Shown piece by piece: positions 12,507-21,640 of a stretch of DNA of 64,000 nucleotides. The DNA lies in the NCBI RefSeq assembly GCF_024756235.1, contig NZ_JANUGY010000002.1:680746-744745 (forward strand). The letters run 5' to 3'. Each line of letters opens with the position of its first letter. Position 1 is the stretch's first letter. The DNA comes from Massilia kyonggiensis. Its GTDB lineage: Bacteria; Pseudomonadota; Gammaproteobacteria; Burkholderiales; Burkholderiaceae_D. A program made the position numbers and the translations under genes. Below the pieces are notes generated by a model. It searched no databases and was not told where the DNA came from. It was given only the letters and a program-made list of their open reading frames with translations.

Positions 12507-13692
12507 TCAGTGTCGCGAGGCGGTCGACCGCCTGTTCGATCCGCTCGTATTTCGTCGCGTACGAAAAGCGCACGTGCTGTTTCGGCGCGGCGAATCCGAA
12601 GTCGTCGCCCGGCACGATCGCGACCAGCGCGTCGCGCAGCACGGCCATGCCGAACGCGCTGCTGTCGTGCGCGAGCGGATGATCGACCTGCGTGATGTCG
12701 GCATACACGTAGAACGCGCCGTCCGGCAGCACGGGCACCTGGAACCCCAGGTCGCGCAGCGCGGGTACGAGGAAATCGCGGCGGCGCCGGAATTCCTGGC
12801 GGCGTTCCTCGAAGATGGTGATGGCGTCGTCGTGGAAGGCAGCGAGCGCCGCGTGCTGGGCGATGGCGGGCGCGCAGATGAACAGGTTCTGCGCCAGTTT
12901 TTCGACGGCAGGCACGAGCGACTCGGGCAGCACGAGCCAGCCCAGGCGCCAGCCCGTCATGCTGAAATATTTCGAGAAGCTGTTGACGGTGATGACGTCG
13001 TCGCCGAAGGAGAGGGCGCTCGTCGCGCGGTCGCCTTCTTTTTCGCCGTAATAGAGCCCCTGGTAGATCTCGTCGACGATCGAGAATCCGCCGCGTGCGC
13101 GCACGGCCGCGACGACGTCGCGCGTCTGTTCGGGCGTCATCGACGTGCCGGTGGGGTTCGACGGCGACGCGACGATCACGCCGCGCGTGCGTTCCGTCCA
13201 GCGTGCGGCCACCTGGGCCGCCGTCAGCTGGTAGCGCTCGGCGGGGCCGGACGGCACGAGGACGGCCCGGCCGCCGAACGCGCTGACGAAGTGGCGGTTG
13301 CACGGATAGCTCGGATCCGGCATCAGCACCTCGTCGCCTTCCGCCACGAGCGCGGCACAGGCCAGCAGCAGGCCGGCCGACGCGCCCGCCGTCACGACGA
13401 TGCGCTGCGGGGAGATGTCGAGGCCGTAGGCGCGTGCATAGTGTGCCGAGATGGCCTCGCGCAGCGCGGGGAGGCCCAGCGATTCCGTGTACTGCGTGGC
13501 GCCGCGCGCGATGGCGTCCATGGCGGCGCGGGCGACCAGGTCGGGCGCGGTGAAGTCGGGTTCGCCGACGCTCATGCTGATGACGTCCTGGCCTGCACGC
13601 ACCATGCTTGCTGCGGCCTTGACCATTTCCATCACGCGGAAGGGTTCGATGGCGTCGACGCGGCGCGCCACCTGGAGTGGATTGAAAGACAT
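12496..13692 (-). CDS. PLP-dependent class I/II aminotransferase
   Basis: The 398-residue protein belongs to the fold type I aspartate aminotransferase group. Visible marks are MSVGEPDF near the N-terminus, YTESLGLPALREAI, ASPSNPTGTSMTPEQ (substrate/cofactor loop), IVDEIYQGL (Asp contacting the pyridine nitrogen, Tyr), and VNSFSKYFSMTGWRLGW with the Schiff-base lysine. It is cytoplasmic. Substrate cannot be decided from the sequence; related proteins are annotated as aspartate or broad-range aminotransferases. It stands alone between convergent signalling genes. Confidence 0.92.
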   Translation of the reverse strand: MSFNPLQVARRVDAIEPFRVMEMVKAAASMVRAGQDVISMSVGEPDFTAPDLVARAAMDAIARGATQYTESLGLPALREAISAHYARAYGLDISPQRIVVTAGASAGLLLACAALVAEGDEVLMPDPSYPCNRHFVSAFGGRAVLVPSGPAERYQLTAAQVAARWTERTRGVIVASPSNPTGTSMTPEQTRDVVAAVRARGGFSIVDEIYQGLYYGEKEGDRATSALSFGDDVITVNSFSKYFSMTGWRLGWLVLPESLVPAVEKLAQNLFICAPAIAQHAALAAFHDDAITIFEERRQEFRRRRDFLVPALRDLGFQVPVLPDGAFYVYADITQVDHPLAHDSSAFGMAVLRDALVAIVPGDDFGFAAPKQHVRFSYATKYERIEQAVDRLATLIRR

Positions 13693-13734
13693 CGTGGGAT
13701 TCTGGAACGGGGAATCCCGTTAGTGTAGCCGAAT

Positions 13735-16581
13735 CTACGCAACCGCGGTCCCGGCCAGCAGGGCCTCGCACGCCTGGGCCGGCAGCGGGCGGCTGACGTA
13801 ATAGCCCTGGATCTGGTCGCAGCCGTATTGTTCCAGTTCGCGCAACTGGTCCGCGTTCTCCACGCCCTCGGCCACGACCTTCAGGCTGAGGCTGTGCGCC
13901 AGCCGGATCACGGCCTTCGTGATCGCGGCGTCGTCGGGATCGTCCGGCAGGTCGCGCACGAAGGTGCGGTCGATCTTCAGCGCGTCCAGCGGGAAGCGCT
14001 TCAGGTAGGCGAGGCTCGAATACCCGGTGCCGAAATCGTCCACGGACAGGCGCATGCCGAGGGCCTTGATGCGCGCGAGGATCTCGACCGCGCCTTCCGG
14101 GTCCGCCATCAGCATCGATTCCGTCAGTTCGAATTCCAGCAGCGCCGGGTCGACGCCGGCGCGCGCCACGATACGCTCGACGGCGCCCGCGAGATCCGCC
14201 TGCTGCAGCTGGCGCGCGGACAGGTTGATCGCCACCGGCTGCACGGCCATGCCCTGCCCCTGCCAGGCCTTCAGCTGGCGGCAGACGTCGCCGATCACCC
14301 ATTCGCCGACGGGCAGGATCAGGCCCGTGTCCTCGAGGATGTCGATGAATTCCAGCGGCGGCACGAGGCCGCGCTGCGGATGGTGCCAGCGCAGCAGCGC
14401 CTCGAACCCGCTGATCGTGCCGGTCGCCAGGTCGAGCTTCGGCTGGTAGTGCAGCAGGAATTCGCCGCGCTCCAGCGCCTGGCGCAGCTGGGTTTCCGTC
14501 TGCAGGCGCTGCGTCGCGTTCTCGTGCATCTCGGCGACGTAGAACTGGTAGTTGTTGCGGCCGCCGTTCTTGGCGCCGTACATCGCCGTGTCGGCGTTCT
14601 TCAGCAGCGTCTCGGCGTCGCGGCCGTTCTCGGGATACGTGGCGATGCCCACGCTGGCCGACACGAACAGCTGCTGGCCCGCGAGGTAGAACGGCTGCGC
14701 CAGCGCCTCGATCACGCGCGCGGCGACGCCGGCCGCGGCGCCGTCGTCTTCCAGCGCGGGCAGCACGAGCGCGAATTCGTCGCCGCCCAGCCGCGCCACG
14801 ACGTCGCCCGTGCGCGCGCAGGCCGACAGGCGCTTCGCCGCCTGCACGAGCAACTGGTCGCCGACGCCGTGGCCCAGCATGTCGTTGACGTTCTTGAAGC
14901 GGTCCAGGTCGATGAACATGACGGCCGCGCGCGCTGCCGTACCGATGGCGTCTTCCAGGCTGTGCGCGAGGCGGCGCCGGTTCGGCAGGCTCGTGAGCGG
15001 GTCGTACTGGGCCAGGTACGTCAGGCGGTTGCGCGCTTCCTGGCGTTCGACGGCGGTGGCGACGATGTTGGCCACGCCATGCAGGAAGTTGGCGTCGTCC
15101 GCGCCGAAGCGGCGGGGCCGCGCGGCGTACACGCCCAGCAGGCCGAACGTGCGCTCGCCGCACACGATGGCCGTGTCGATGCCCGTGTCGATGCCGTGCA
15201 GGGCCGCGAGCGGCGCGAACCAGGCGCGCCGGGCAGCGTCCGCAACGTGCGCGTCGCCGGGCGGGCAGGCCAGTTGGAGCCCGGTGGACTGCGCCAGCCG
15301 GCCGGCGCCCGCGCGCACCTGCATGCCGTCCGGTCCCGCCTCGAACAGCGCGGCGCAGGCCGCGCCGAGGCCGCGCGCGGCGGCGTCGGCGGCATCCGCG
15401 AACAGTTCGTCGAGGCCGTTCGCGGCCAGCGCCTTGCGCCCGAGTTCCGCGATCAGGGTCTGGCGCTGCGCGTTCTCGACGATCGTGCGCTCGAATTCCT
15501 TGCGTTCCGTGATGTCGATGTCGATGCAGATGTAGCGTTCGACCGTGCCGTGGGCGGCGAACATGGGCACGATGGTGCGGTGCCAGTGGCGCCGGCCGTG
15601 GCGCCCCGCGATCACGACCTCGCCGTTCCAGACGCGGTCCGACGGCTGCCACGGCAGGCGCGCGCCGGCCGGGCGCCCGACGTCGCCCAGGCGCTGGCCC
15701 ACGACCTCGGGGCGCGTGAAGCCGCTGCTCGTCACGAACAGGTCGTTGACGCCGGTGATGACGCCGCCCGCGTCGGCCTCGCACACGATCGCGGCCTGGT
15801 CCATCGCGCTCTTGTGCTGCATGAGGGAGTTCATCAGCGAATCGATGCGCTGGCCGAACTGGTCGCGCAGGCTCGCCGCGCTGCGGTTGACGGCGCGGAT
15901 CGCTTCCTGGATCTCGGTCGGCGCGTCGGCCAGCAGCGCCGCTTCGGCCGTGACGCGGCCCGCGGCCACGTCGTGCTCGAACGAGCGCAGGCGGCCCAGG
16001 TTGTCGAGCCAGCGGCGCACGAGGGTGCGCATCAGGAGGACGCTCGCGACGAACACGACGAACGCCACGCTGGCCGTTTCGAGCACGAGGCTCCACAACT
16101 GGGCCGCCAGCTTCTCTTCGTCGAACTGCAGGCGCACGACGCCGTAGTCCTTGCCGCCCACGTTGGCGATGCGGTTGACGTCGTACAGCTTGGCGGCGAT
16201 GCGGGCCGTCAGCCAGCGCGGCGCCAGCGCGCGCGTCACGCGCGGCGCGTCCACGCGGATCGTGCCGCCGCCCACGTCGATGAATTCGGCGCGCCTGAAC
16301 GGCGACTGGAACAGCATCTTGCCCAGGGTGCGCTTGACGGTGTCGTAGTCGCCGATCACGACGCTGTCCTCGATCGTCTGCGTCGCCACCTCGACGAGCG
16401 TCAGCGCCGTGTCCTGCGTCTCCTCGATGTGCTGCAGGAACTGGTAGCGGTAGAACAGGCCCAGGCCCGTGCCCATCGACAGCAGCAGGGTGAGGCTGAA
16501 CACGGTGAACACGCGGCCGACGAGGGACCGCGGCAGCGCCGGAATGGCACGCGCGAAGCGCAGGAGCGGAGAGAAAGTCAT
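13735..16581 (-). CDS. Membrane-bound PAS-GAF-GGDEF-EAL protein (c-di-GMP turnover)
   Basis: The start at 16581 (MTFSPLLRFARAIPALPRSLVGRV) is chosen because it sits five bases past the stop of the upstream PhnD-like gene; a longer frame would run through that gene. The 948-residue protein has one membrane helix at about 21-45, a periplasmic region, a second helix near 158-180, a HAMP-like linker, then PAS, GAF, GGDEF and EAL domains. The diguanylate cyclase motif GGDEF (599-603) and the phosphodiesterase motif EALLRW (from 727) are both intact, as are DDFGTGYSSL and KIDRTF, so both activities are possible. The adjacent binding protein could supply its periplasmic signal. Confidence 0.93.
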   Translation of the reverse strand: MTFSPLLRFARAIPALPRSLVGRVFTVFSLTLLLSMGTGLGLFYRYQFLQHIEETQDTALTLVEVATQTIEDSVVIGDYDTVKRTLGKMLFQSPFRRAEFIDVGGGTIRVDAPRVTRALAPRWLTARIAAKLYDVNRIANVGGKDYGVVRLQFDEEKLAAQLWSLVLETASVAFVVFVASVLLMRTLVRRWLDNLGRLRSFEHDVAAGRVTAEAALLADAPTEIQEAIRAVNRSAASLRDQFGQRIDSLMNSLMQHKSAMDQAAIVCEADAGGVITGVNDLFVTSSGFTRPEVVGQRLGDVGRPAGARLPWQPSDRVWNGEVVIAGRHGRRHWHRTIVPMFAAHGTVERYICIDIDITERKEFERTIVENAQRQTLIAELGRKALAANGLDELFADAADAAARGLGAACAALFEAGPDGMQVRAGAGRLAQSTGLQLACPPGDAHVADAARRAWFAPLAALHGIDTGIDTAIVCGERTFGLLGVYAARPRRFGADDANFLHGVANIVATAVERQEARNRLTYLAQYDPLTSLPNRRRLAHSLEDAIGTAARAAVMFIDLDRFKNVNDMLGHGVGDQLLVQAAKRLSACARTGDVVARLGGDEFALVLPALEDDGAAAGVAARVIEALAQPFYLAGQQLFVSASVGIATYPENGRDAETLLKNADTAMYGAKNGGRNNYQFYVAEMHENATQRLQTETQLRQALERGEFLLHYQPKLDLATGTISGFEALLRWHHPQRGLVPPLEFIDILEDTGLILPVGEWVIGDVCRQLKAWQGQGMAVQPVAINLSARQLQQADLAGAVERIVARAGVDPALLEFELTESMLMADPEGAVEILARIKALGMRLSVDDFGTGYSSLAYLKRFPLDALKIDRTFVRDLPDDPDDAAITKAVIRLAHSLSLKVVAEGVENADQLRELEQYGCDQIQGYYVSRPLPAQACEALLAGTAVA

Positions 16582-16585
16582 CGTG

Positions 16586-17437
16586 TCAGCGCAGGTTCGG
16601 CGGCGCATCCGCGTAGAACGCGCGGTAGCCGGCATAGTCGGCGTCGCCAGCCGCGACGAAGGAAACGGGCGCTGGCGCATGCACGAGTTCCGCGGCAGCC
16701 GCGAGGATGCGGCGGCCTTCCGGATCCTTGTCCATGCCGAAGAAAGCCTCGGCGACGGCATGCACATGGTTTGCCGGCACGCGCGGCGACACCATCAGCG
16801 CCAGGTCGTTGAACGGTTCCGAACTCCACAGCACGCGGAATGACTTGTGTTCGCGTCGCTGGTAGCTCTGCACGAGTTGCGAATTGGCGCCGACCGCCGT
16901 CACCTTGCCTGCGAACAGCTGCGTGAACGCGGCGTCCATGTTGCCGGCGAAGATAACGTCGACGGGAATGTTGCGGTGCTGTAGCTGGGCATGCGACACC
17001 TTGTACGCGACCAGCGCTTCCGGACCGGGGAAGGCGACGGGCTCGCCCGCCAGTTGCGCGAGGCCCATCACCGGCGAATCGGCCGGCACGACGATCTGCG
17101 CCCGTATGGGCGGCGCATTGCGGCGGCCGAACACGGTCCAACCCAGCCGCGCGCGTTCCGGGCTGAACAGGTGGTTCGTGAACGCGAAGTCGACTTCGCG
17201 CGCCAGCACGTAGCTCGTCGTATCCGCCGACGTGCGGCCCAGCTTGAGGTTCAGGCGCACGCCGCTCTTCTGCGAGACGTAACGGATGATCGGATTCCAG
17301 AAGCCGGCCGACACCTGCAGGTTGTACTGGTTGACCGGCGAAAAGTCATAGGCCGGCGGCGGCGCGGCGCGGACGCCGGCGGCGGTCAGGCAGGCCACGA
17401 CGGCCAGGACGGAGCGGACGAAGTAAAGTCGGTACAT
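16586..17437 (-). CDS. Periplasmic PhnD-like substrate-binding protein
   Basis: The 283-residue protein begins with a signal peptide (MYRLYFVRSVLAVVACLTAAGVRA) and has the PhnD/SsuA/transferrin-like layout: AGFWNPIIRYVSQKSGVRLNLKLGRT, a ligand-contact region FAFTNHLFSPERA, and a hinge with NMDAAFTQLFAGKVTAVGANS. Members bind phosphate, phosphonates or other small anions. There are no ABC permease or ATPase genes nearby; instead its stop nearly touches the start of a membrane GGDEF-EAL gene. That makes a sensor role, feeding ligand state into c-di-GMP signalling, more likely than transport. This is an inference from context. Confidence 0.85.
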   Translation of the reverse strand: MYRLYFVRSVLAVVACLTAAGVRAAPPPAYDFSPVNQYNLQVSAGFWNPIIRYVSQKSGVRLNLKLGRTSADTTSYVLAREVDFAFTNHLFSPERARLGWTVFGRRNAPPIRAQIVVPADSPVMGLAQLAGEPVAFPGPEALVAYKVSHAQLQHRNIPVDVIFAGNMDAAFTQLFAGKVTAVGANSQLVQSYQRREHKSFRVLWSSEPFNDLALMVSPRVPANHVHAVAEAFFGMDKDPEGRRILAAAAELVHAPAPVSFVAAGDADYAGYRAFYADAPPNLR

Positions 17438-17482
17438 GGGGCGTTGACGTGGCGCCGGCAGGGTGTCGGCCGGAATGTCGCA

Positions 17483-17510
17483 AATATAACATATTTCCGT
17501 TTTGCAACAA
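17483..17510 (-). promoter_or_regulatory. Putative sigma70 promoter for the PhnD-like/GGDEF-EAL operon
   Basis: Read on the reverse strand, TTGTTG (17505-17510) and TATATT (17483-17488) are separated by 16 bases and lie about 46 bases upstream of the PhnD-like start codon. Confidence 0.55.
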
Positions 17511-17774
17511 GGCGAATCTTTTTGCCAATGATGGTCGTCATGCCGTACCCGGGCCCGCGCGGGACGCGGCGCCCCGTGCGCCGATCGGATCTGTTTTGAT
17601 TGCGAACGCCACCTTATTTGGCGCCGTGGCTGTTATCGCTATCTTTCTTGTATCGTGAAACCGGCGGGAAGCCTTTCAAAAACCCTGATTTGGCGGGCGG
17701 GCCACGATTTCGTTCGCCGGCGCGACGGAATTCTTTAAATATTGTTAAACGTGGCGGGCACGATTGAAATTCGA

Positions 17775-17803
17775 TTGGCACTGATCGGATTGTCAAGTAA
17801 TCT
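17775..17803 (+). promoter_or_regulatory. Putative sigma70 promoter for the multi-PAS hybrid kinase
   Basis: TTGGCA (17775-17780) and TAATCT (17798-17803) are separated by exactly 17 bases. Transcription would start near 17810, which leaves a leader of about 30 bases before the ATG at 17841 and argues against the longer in-frame start at 17742. Confidence 0.6.
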
Positions 17804-17840
17804 GGGATTGCAAGGCGTGGGCAACCAACAATTGACAACC

Positions 17841-20800
17841 ATGGCCGACTCGACACCTGACGCAGCGACCGGAGTCCGCGACGACGCAGTCGTGGAAGCC
17901 GTATTGCGCGAGCGCGCGGCCCATCTGCCCGCGCGCGACGGCCCGGCCGAGATGGAAGTCATGGCGCGGCTGGCGCAGGCGCTGGCCGACACGCCGGAGC
18001 ACGTGCAGCAGCACCTGGCCGATGCCGTCCGTGCGCTGTGCGGAGCCGATGCGGTCGTCATGGCGGTGCGCGACGGCGCCGCGGTACGCTGGTGCGTCGT
18101 CTCCGGCGCGCTGGTCGGGCACGAGGGCGAGCGGTGGGGCCTCGACGAGTGCGCGTGCGGCACCGTCATCCGCGCCGACGGCGCCGTGCTGATGGAACAG
18201 CCGGCCGACAAGTTCCCGTCGCTGCGCGCCAGCGGCGTGCCGGTGGCCGAGTTCCTCGGCGTGCCGTGGCGCATCCACGGCGGCGCGGCGGGCGCGCTGG
18301 CGGCCGTGCTGGGCGACGGCGGCACCCGCTTCGACGCGGAGGACCTGCGCCGGCTGCGCACGTGCGCCGCATTCGCCGCGGCCGCGCACCAGGCCGGCGG
18401 CGGCGGCGAGATCGAGCGCAAGGTCGAGGAACGCCTGCGGCCCGTCCTGGAGACCAAGGAACACCTCGAGCGCGAGGTCGAGGAAAGCCGCGCGGCCGAG
18501 CGGGCGCTGCGCGAACACAAGGCCCTCATCGACGCCACCCTCAGCATCAGCACCGTCGGCGTGCTGTATTTCGACATCGACGGCACGGTCCGCGACGTCA
18601 ACGCGGCGTTCGAGCGGATGACGGGTTACACGCGCGACGAATTGCGCACGATGCCGAACTGGCGCGCCATGACGCCGCCCGAGTTCTGGGACGTGTCGGC
18701 GCGCGCGCTGCGCGACCTCATCGACAACGGGGTCACCTCGCCGTACACGAAGCAGATGAAGCGCAAGGACGGCAGCCGCTGGTGGGGCCTGTTCGCACCC
18801 GCGCGCATCTCGGGCGAGGGCGCGAACGCGCGCTGCGTGCTGTTCGTGATCGATGTTACCGAGAACAAGGAGACGGAGGCGCGCCTGGCCGAGAGCGAGG
18901 AGCGGTTCCGCGCGATGGTCGAGGGCTTCGCGCAGACCGTGTGGGAGACGGATGCGCACGGGCGCGTCACCACCAGCTCGTCCAGCTGGACGGCCTATAC
19001 GGGCCAGCCGGAATCGGCGTCGCTGGGCGTGGGCTGGATCGAGGCCGTGCATCCGGACGACCGCGCCTACGCGCTGCGCGAATGGCGCGCGGCCGTCGGC
19101 ACGCGCCGGGTGTTGAACGCCGAGTTCCGCGTGCAGATGGCGTCGGGTGGCTGGCGCTGGACCAATGCGCGCGCGGCGCCGCTGTTCAACCGCGACGGGA
19201 GCGTGCGCAAATGGGTCGGCATGCACATCGACGTCGACGAGCGCCGCCGCACCCAGGCCGCGCTGGCCGAGAGCGAGCGGCGCTACCGCATGCTGTTCGA
19301 GGCGATGGACGAAGGGTTTCTCCTCGCGACCGTGCGCTTCGACGAGACGGGGCGGCCCGCCGGCCTCGATTACGCGGAAGCGAATCCGGCCGCCGTGCGC
19401 ATGGTCAACATCGCCTACGTGGCGCCGGGCCAGCTGCGGATGCGCCCTGAGCATGAGCCGTGCTGGCTGGACGCCTGCGCGCAGGTCGTGCGCACGGGCG
19501 TCTCCAGCCGCTCGCAATGCTTCTCGCAGGCGCTGGGCAGCTGGTACGACTTCTTCGTGTACCCGGTCGGCGGGCGCCAGGTGCCGCGCGTGGCGATCCT
19601 GTTCCACGACATCACCGTGCGCAAGCGCGCCGAGGATGCGCTGCGCGAGAGCGAGGGCCGGTTCCGCGCGCTGGCCGACGCGTCGCCCGCGCTCGTGTAC
19701 CAGTTCGACGTGGACGGCAACGTCATCTACCTGAACCAGCGCTGTGTGACCGATGAGGTCGTTGCGGAGGACGGCAGTACCGGCTGGAAGAGCATCGCGC
19801 GGCCCACCGACATGGACGCGTACCTGCGCGACGTCTACGAAGGCATCCGCACGGGCAGCGCCTTCACGCAGCGGATCGAGACGGTGGTGAAGGATGGCAG
19901 CCGGCACTGGTTCGAATCCCATGCGTCGCCCTGGCATTCGGGCGACGGCGAACACCGTGGCTACGTCGGCATCTCGCTCGACATCACGGGGGCCGTGCAG
20001 GCCGAGGAGGCGCTAAAGGAGGCCGACCGTCGCAAGGACGAGTTCCTTGCGACGCTGGCCCACGAATTGCGCAATCCCCTGGCCCCCATCAGCAACGCGG
20101 TGCAGCTGATGCGCCGTCCGGACGGGCGGCGCCAGTCCGACCGCGTCGTCGAGATGGTGGGGCGCCAGGTGAAGCAGATGGCGCGCCTCGTCGACGACCT
20201 GCTGGAAGTGTCGCGCATCACGCGCGGCAAGATCGAGCTGAAGCTGGAGCGCGTGCCGTTCGCCGAGATCGTCGACGGCGCCGTCGAGACGAGCCAGCCG
20301 ATGATCGACCGGGCGGGCCACCAGCTCGCCGTCGCGTTGCCGGAGGAGCCGCTCGTCCTCGAGGCCGACCGCGTGCGCCTGACGCAGGTGTTTTCGAACC
20401 TGCTCAACAACGCCGCCAAGTACACGGACACGGGCGGGCGCATCTGGTTCGACGCGCGGCGCGAAGACGGCCAGGTCGTGGCCACCGTGCGCGACACGGG
20501 CATCGGCATTCCGGCTGACGCGCTGCCGTGCGTGTTCGACATGTTCGCCCAGGCCCACCGGTCCGCCGGACGGGGGCAGGGCGGGCTCGGCATCGGGCTG
20601 ACGATGGTGCGCAGCCTCGTCGAGATGCACCACGGCACCGTCGAGGCACGCAGTGCCGGGCCGGGCCAGGGCAGCGAATTCATCGTACGACTGCCGCTCG
20701 CGCCCGAGGTCGGCGCCGACGATGCCGCGCCGCAACTGGGCCAGGCCCGTCCCGCCGCGCCTTTCCACGGCCAGCGCATCCTCGTCGTGGACGATAACCG

Positions 20801-21119
20801 CGACGCCGCCGATACGCTCGGGCTATTGCTGGAAGCAGATGGCGCCGAGGTCCGCGTCGTGTACGACGGCCGCGCCGCGCTGGCAATGGCCGATACGTTC
20901 CAGCCGACCAGTGTGCTGCTCGACCTGGGCATGCCCGGCATGGACGGCTACGAAGTCGCGCGCCGTCTGCGCCAGGACGAGCGCTTCGCGGGCGTGCAGA
21001 TCGCGGCACTCACGGGCTGGGGGCAGGATGCCGACCGCCGCCAGACCCGCAACCGGGGCTTTTCGCACCACCTTACGAAGCCCGTCAGTATGGAGGAGTT
21101 GCACAGAATTCTTGTCTGA
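17841..21119 (+). CDS. Multi-PAS hybrid histidine kinase with GAF input
   Basis: The 1092-residue protein has no membrane segment and is probably cytoplasmic. In order it shows a GAF-type domain (about 30-170), a short coiled coil, four PAS or PAS-like units (about 225-745; for example DGTVRDVNAAFERMTGYTRDEL and SSSWTAYTGQPESASLGVGWIEAVHPDD), a HisKA domain with His741 in LAHELRNPLAPISN, a HATPase domain (NLLNNAAKYTDTGG, DTGIGIP, GGLGIGLTMV) and a receiver with Asp1028 in LLDLGMPGMDG. The ATG at 17841 is preferred because a good promoter lies just upstream of it. The phosphorelay target is not encoded next to it. No DNA-binding output domain is present. Confidence 0.92.
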   Translation: MADSTPDAATGVRDDAVVEAVLRERAAHLPARDGPAEMEVMARLAQALADTPEHVQQHLADAVRALCGADAVVMAVRDGAAVRWCVVSGALVGHEGERWGLDECACGTVIRADGAVLMEQPADKFPSLRASGVPVAEFLGVPWRIHGGAAGALAAVLGDGGTRFDAEDLRRLRTCAAFAAAAHQAGGGGEIERKVEERLRPVLETKEHLEREVEESRAAERALREHKALIDATLSISTVGVLYFDIDGTVRDVNAAFERMTGYTRDELRTMPNWRAMTPPEFWDVSARALRDLIDNGVTSPYTKQMKRKDGSRWWGLFAPARISGEGANARCVLFVIDVTENKETEARLAESEERFRAMVEGFAQTVWETDAHGRVTTSSSSWTAYTGQPESASLGVGWIEAVHPDDRAYALREWRAAVGTRRVLNAEFRVQMASGGWRWTNARAAPLFNRDGSVRKWVGMHIDVDERRRTQAALAESERRYRMLFEAMDEGFLLATVRFDETGRPAGLDYAEANPAAVRMVNIAYVAPGQLRMRPEHEPCWLDACAQVVRTGVSSRSQCFSQALGSWYDFFVYPVGGRQVPRVAILFHDITVRKRAEDALRESEGRFRALADASPALVYQFDVDGNVIYLNQRCVTDEVVAEDGSTGWKSIARPTDMDAYLRDVYEGIRTGSAFTQRIETVVKDGSRHWFESHASPWHSGDGEHRGYVGISLDITGAVQAEEALKEADRRKDEFLATLAHELRNPLAPISNAVQLMRRPDGRRQSDRVVEMVGRQVKQMARLVDDLLEVSRITRGKIELKLERVPFAEIVDGAVETSQPMIDRAGHQLAVALPEEPLVLEADRVRLTQVFSNLLNNAAKYTDTGGRIWFDARREDGQVVATVRDTGIGIPADALPCVFDMFAQAHRSAGRGQGGLGIGLTMVRSLVEMHHGTVEARSAGPGQGSEFIVRLPLAPEVGADDAAPQLGQARPAAPFHGQRILVVDDNRDAADTLGLLLEADGAEVRVVYDGRAALAMADTFQPTSVLLDLGMPGMDGYEVARRLRQDERFAGVQIAALTGWGQDADRRQTRNRGFSHHLTKPVSMEELHRILV

Positions 21120-21269
21120 CAGAGATCATACGACGTTGCTGAAACAATAAGTTACAAAATTGTGACATATGCGATCTGCATTTGGTTCCGCTATGTGCGT
21201 TAGCGAACGTCAATATGCTTGCCCCCTGAGTAGACTGAAATCAACGTCAACCGATGTTGGGAGGCAGCG

Positions 21270-21590
21270 ATGGCGTGGATTTCACAATTTGTCAGATACC
21301 TGGGCGTCTTCAACGACCCTCAGTTACACCCCGAAACGATTTCGGACCTCCCACCGTTCGCCCTGCGCCAGACGCTGGAAGCGCTGCTGCGGACCGGTTG
21401 GATGAAGACGTTCGAGTACGATGCCGAGGATGCGTGGGTCGATTACGCCCGCGTGGACTTGCGGCGGGGCCGATCGAAACTGAGACTGGAGTGGGACCAG
21501 GACAGCGGCGGCACCGTGGAGGCGCCGCGGGCCGTGCTCGATGAGCTGCGCGTGCTCGATCCGTGGACACAGATGCGGCACGCGCACTGA
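21270..21590 (+). CDS. Hypothetical small acidic protein
   Basis: I do not recognise this 106-residue protein. It has a good ribosome binding site (GGGAGG, about 7 bases before the ATG) and no signal peptide or membrane segment. A hydrophobic N-terminus (MAWISQFVRYLGVF) is followed by an acidic, Arg-rich middle (FEYDAEDAWVDYARVDLRRGRSKLRLEWDQDSGG). It stands alone in a 500-base interval between the multi-PAS kinase and a convergent pseudouridine synthase. Codon usage matches the chromosome, so I take it as a real gene of unknown role. Confidence 0.65.
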   Translation: MAWISQFVRYLGVFNDPQLHPETISDLPPFALRQTLEALLRTGWMKTFEYDAEDAWVDYARVDLRRGRSKLRLEWDQDSGGTVEAPRAVLDELRVLDPWTQMRHAH

Positions 21591-21591
21591 C

Positions 21592-21640
21592 GGTCAGAAG
21601 CGCTCGTCCGCGCCGAAGGTCAGAAGCGCTCGTCTGCGCC
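21592..21640. repeat. 23-base tandem duplication at the 3' end of the pseudouridine synthase gene
   Basis: Bases 21592-21614 and 21618-21640 are the same 23 bases with one mismatch (C/T), separated by GAA. The second copy contains the stop codon of the synthase gene; the first is a non-coding vestige just past it. The period of 26 is not a multiple of three. Confidence 0.85.

Larger units (their letters stand above)
17438..17840. other. Divergent intergenic region with promoters on both strands
   Basis: This 403-base gap separates the reverse PhnD-like operon from the forward PAS kinase gene and is clearly more AT-rich than its surroundings. It holds one promoter for each side and several short GC palindromes (for example CCCGCGCGGG near 17552). 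Small open frames in it have no ribosome binding site and are not called. I see no riboswitch that I recognise. Confidence 0.6.

Noticed and set aside
12434..16096. Reverse open frame of 1220 codons
   Set aside because: It overlaps two well-supported genes (aminotransferase and GGDEF-EAL) in another frame on the same strand and is Arg/Pro-rich throughout.
13828..16812. Forward open frame of 994 codons
   Set aside because: Antisense shadow of the GGDEF-EAL gene.
17449..17658. Short forward frame with a hydrophobic C-terminal stretch in the divergent intergenic region
   Set aside because: No ribosome binding site, an unlikely Arg/Pro-rich N-terminal half, and it runs across the promoter of the opposite operon.
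17560..17740. Considered a c-di-GMP (GEMM) riboswitch upstream of the PAS kinase
   Set aside because: The conserved GEMM core sequence is not present, and the likely transcription start lies downstream at about 17810.
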